Below are positions 62,461-64,000 of a stretch of DNA of 64,000 bases, piece after piece. The DNA is taken from positions 744,001 to 808,000 of the forward strand of contig JACRMT010000004.1 of the NCBI GenBank assembly GCA_016214855.1, read 5' to 3'. Source of the DNA: Nitrospirota bacterium. GTDB taxonomy: Bacteria; Nitrospirota; Thermodesulfovibrionia; Thermodesulfovibrionales; UBA6898. The notes below the pieces were generated by a model. It ran no database searches, was not told the origin of the DNA, and saw only the letters and a program-made list of their open reading frames with translations. How positions within the stretch are numbered: position 1 is the first letter of the stretch; every line of letters begins with the position of its first letter. The position numbers and the translations under genes are program-made.

Positions 62461-63407
62461 CAGACCACTGCCTTCAGGAGATAAATGGCAATGAGAACAA
62501 CAGCCCAAACAGAAAGAATGACGACCAGGGGGGTCATGCCTTCCTGCACTATAGCGTCAAAGTCAACAGAGAAACCGATAGCGCCAAGCCCGGCGGCAAA
62601 ACAGAAGGTGCTGACCGTACGGCTGATATCCTGCAATTGCCGCAGGAGGGGAACCGTATTTACCAGGACGGCAAGGACAAGAAAAACAGCCGCAAACCAG
62701 GGGATCTTGACCTTGGCCCCTGATACCCCTGCCCTGAATACTACCAGGGGCAGAACAAAGAAGAGAAATGCGATGCGGACCAGCTTGATCTGAAGCGCGC
62801 TTTCGAGACTTTCAGGAGCGACACTGCCTGCAGCAACCTTTACCTGACCTACCATGGGGAGCGTTGTGCCGGCAAAGAAATTGAACTCTTCCCTGCTCAG
62901 GGGGGAAAAGTCATAGACAAGAGGATAGAAGATCATGCCGAAGAGGCCGAGCATCATTACAGAAAGTATCGAGATGGACGTCTCCTCCCGCTTTGCCCCT
63001 ATAAGCGGCGAGATGATCGCAATGGCCGAGGCCCCGCAGATCGAGAGTCCGGAGGCAAGGAGCAGAGTAAGATTGCTTCCCAGGGAAAAAACGCGCGAAA
63101 GCAGCATCGTTCCGCCAAAAAGCGCTGAAAAGACCAGGAAGATACTGAGAACAAGACCGGGCTGAAGAGCGCTTATTGAAAGCTGCATGCCATAAAGAGC
63201 GATCCCGACAGGCAGAAGCACCTGCGTCCCGATATCCATGCCGCGCGCCGACGATCTCCGCACGCCGGCCATGTTTCCGATCACCATGCCGATAATGATC
63301 GAAATAACAAGCGCATCAAAAGATGCATGCAGCGAGGCCAGATAGATGGACAACAAGGCGATACCGGTCAGAAGAAAAGCTCCCGGCATGTAATTTTTTA
63401 AGTTCAT
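62460..63407 (-). CDS. YeiH-family putative sulfate exporter (UPF0324)
   Basis: A 315-residue polytopic membrane protein with about ten helices. Conserved: IIGMVIGNMAGVRRSSARGM, LPVGIALYGMQLS, LASGLSICGASAIAIISPLI and TFCFAAGLGAIGFSVDF. The YeiH family is annotated as putative sulfate or sulfite exporter on limited evidence. It is the first gene of the run leading to the sensor kinase, so its expression may be linked to that signal system. Confidence 0.9.
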   Translation of the reverse strand: MNLKNYMPGAFLLTGIALLSIYLASLHASFDALVISIIIGMVIGNMAGVRRSSARGMDIGTQVLLPVGIALYGMQLSISALQPGLVLSIFLVFSALFGGTMLLSRVFSLGSNLTLLLASGLSICGASAIAIISPLIGAKREETSISILSVMMLGLFGMIFYPLVYDFSPLSREEFNFFAGTTLPMVGQVKVAAGSVAPESLESALQIKLVRIAFLFFVLPLVVFRAGVSGAKVKIPWFAAVFLVLAVLVNTVPLLRQLQDISRTVSTFCFAAGLGAIGFSVDFDAIVQEGMTPLVVILSVWAVVLIAIYLLKAVV

Positions 63408-63478
63408 AGCCGCGTGTATTTTACCATAAAAAAAGAGGCGGCAAGATCAAGATAAGAAGGAGCCGCTGTATTACGCGC

Positions 63479-64000
63479 TCAGGGCTGTCCGGCAAGAAAC
63501 GATTCCATGTCGGAAATCCTCAGTTCTCCCTGGCCTGGCTCTGCAAGGTTCTTCCACTTCACCATTCCGGAACGCAGTTCATCGTCTCCCATGATAAAGA
63601 CATGGCGCACTGCCATTCTGTCAGCCCTGCGCATCTGGCTCTTCAGCGAGCTTGCGGCATCACCGACTTCAACCCAGAGGCCCTGTCTTCTCAACTGTTC
63701 AGCAAGAACAAGACAGGCGCTGCCTGCTGCATCGCCGAGTGCAGCAAAAAAAACAGCAGGAGACGGAGGTTTCTGAAGTTCGGTCTTCTTCAACAGCTCG
63801 ATCACCCTCTCCATGCCCAGGGCAAAACCGACAGCAGGCGTCTCAGGCCCGCCGAACTCCTTTACCAGCCGGTCATATCTGCCGCCGGCTGCCACCGCAT
63901 TCTGCGCTCCAAGGCTCTGACTCGTTACCTCAAAAGTGGTTCTGGTGTAGTAATCAAGTCCCCGCACCATATCAGCATTAAGGGAGTAGGGCACCTGAAG
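63479..64000 (-). CDS. hisS: Histidyl-tRNA synthetase, C-terminal part (cut by right edge)
   Basis: Charges tRNA-His. Only the last 174 codons are inside the window. Class II motif 3 and the HisA motif are visible: MVRGLDYYTRTTFEV, AAGGRYDRLVKEFGG and TPAVGFALGMERVIELL; then the anticodon-binding domain (FFAALGDAAGSACLVLAEQLRR to the end). The frame continues unbroken through the window edge. Confidence 0.95.
   Translation of the reverse strand, partial: LQVPYSLNADMVRGLDYYTRTTFEVTSQSLGAQNAVAAGGRYDRLVKEFGGPETPAVGFALGMERVIELLKKTELQKPPSPAVFFAALGDAAGSACLVLAEQLRRQGLWVEVGDAASSLKSQMRRADRMAVRHVFIMGDDELRSGMVKWKNLAEPGQGELRISDMESFLAGQP

Noticed and set aside
1-64000. CRISPR arrays, IS transposases, phage genes, rRNA operons
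   Set aside because: I looked for regularly spaced repeats, DDE/tyrosine recombinase motifs and rRNA sequence and found none in this window.

Overview
The window looks like chromosomal DNA of a Gram-negative, anaerobic or microaerophilic bacterium that oxidises H2 and formate. Outer-membrane functions are explicit: a type II secretion secretin, MlaEFD lipid transport and a FadL/TodX-type porin. RNase Y, the archaeal-type ApgM phosphoglycerate mutase, CimA-type citramalate synthase and the gene neighbourhoods resemble Nitrospirota or Desulfobacterota-like lineages. I infer Nitrospirota as the likeliest, but no rRNA or marker in the window settles this. The organism appears to decode UGA as selenocysteine: two genes (fdhA and hybC) carry an in-frame TGA followed by a SECIS-like hairpin. 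No selA/B/C/D is visible.

Layout. 1-2942 (-): selenocysteine formate dehydrogenase catalytic subunit, cut by the left edge. 3.2-8.0 kb (+): a signalling cluster (PAS histidine kinase, NtrC-type regulator, unknown protein, STAS protein, CheB-like receiver). Three of its five genes are each broken by an apparent one-base loss in a short homopolymer. 8.15-9.59 kb: tRNA-Thr(CGU) followed by a 1.3-kb mini-island carrying a RelE/Phd-type toxin-antitoxin pair, bounded by a 47-bp duplication of the tRNA 3' half. 9.65-10.6 kb (+): histone-deacetylase-fold enzyme. 10.7-22.1 kb (-): one tightly packed run tatA-alr-mlaE-mlaF-mlaD-gspE-K-L-M-C-D; gspF and gspG-J are not here. 22.5-26.7 kb (+): a probable 6S RNA, rarA, rny and ymdB-like.

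26.7-32.6 kb (-): a hyb-type [NiFe] hydrogenase operon (small subunit, HybA, HybB, large subunit, maturation protease, HypC/HybG) in the order of the E. coli hyb operon. Its large subunit has UGA in place of the second cysteine of the N-terminal CxxC (L1) motif, the residue that normally bridges Ni and Fe. This is the most striking feature of the window. 32.9 kb (+): OsmC-like protein. 33.4-36.7 kb (-): PilZ protein, Memo-like protein, dnaB and rplI. 37.0 kb (+): FadL porin. 38.3-45.1 kb (-): M50 protease, rimO, DUF2062 protein, thiL, lon and galU, then tRNA-Leu(UAA).

45.5-51.8 kb (-): an aspartate-family and sulfur-linked cluster thrC, MoaD/ThiS-like carrier, NIL-domain protein, ApgM-like putative homoserine kinase, lysC, cimA, tusA-like. 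51.9-57.8 kb: mazG, hemW, an iron-sulfur-flavoprotein-like reductase, yqgE/algH, a second ApgM, and a TatD-radical SAM fusion. 57.7-63.4 kb (-): YeiH-type transporter, a six-sensor-domain hybrid of HAMP/PAS/GAF histidine kinase, CheY-like receiver and GAF/HD-GYP effector, a likely phosphorelay ending in c-di-GMP hydrolysis. The right edge cuts hisS.

A recurring theme is short non-coding palindromic repeats placed at gene starts (gspC, gspK, lysC, tatD fusion, ymdB). In gspC the repeat appears to supply the ribosome-binding site and start codon. No CRISPR array, IS transposase or rRNA gene was seen.
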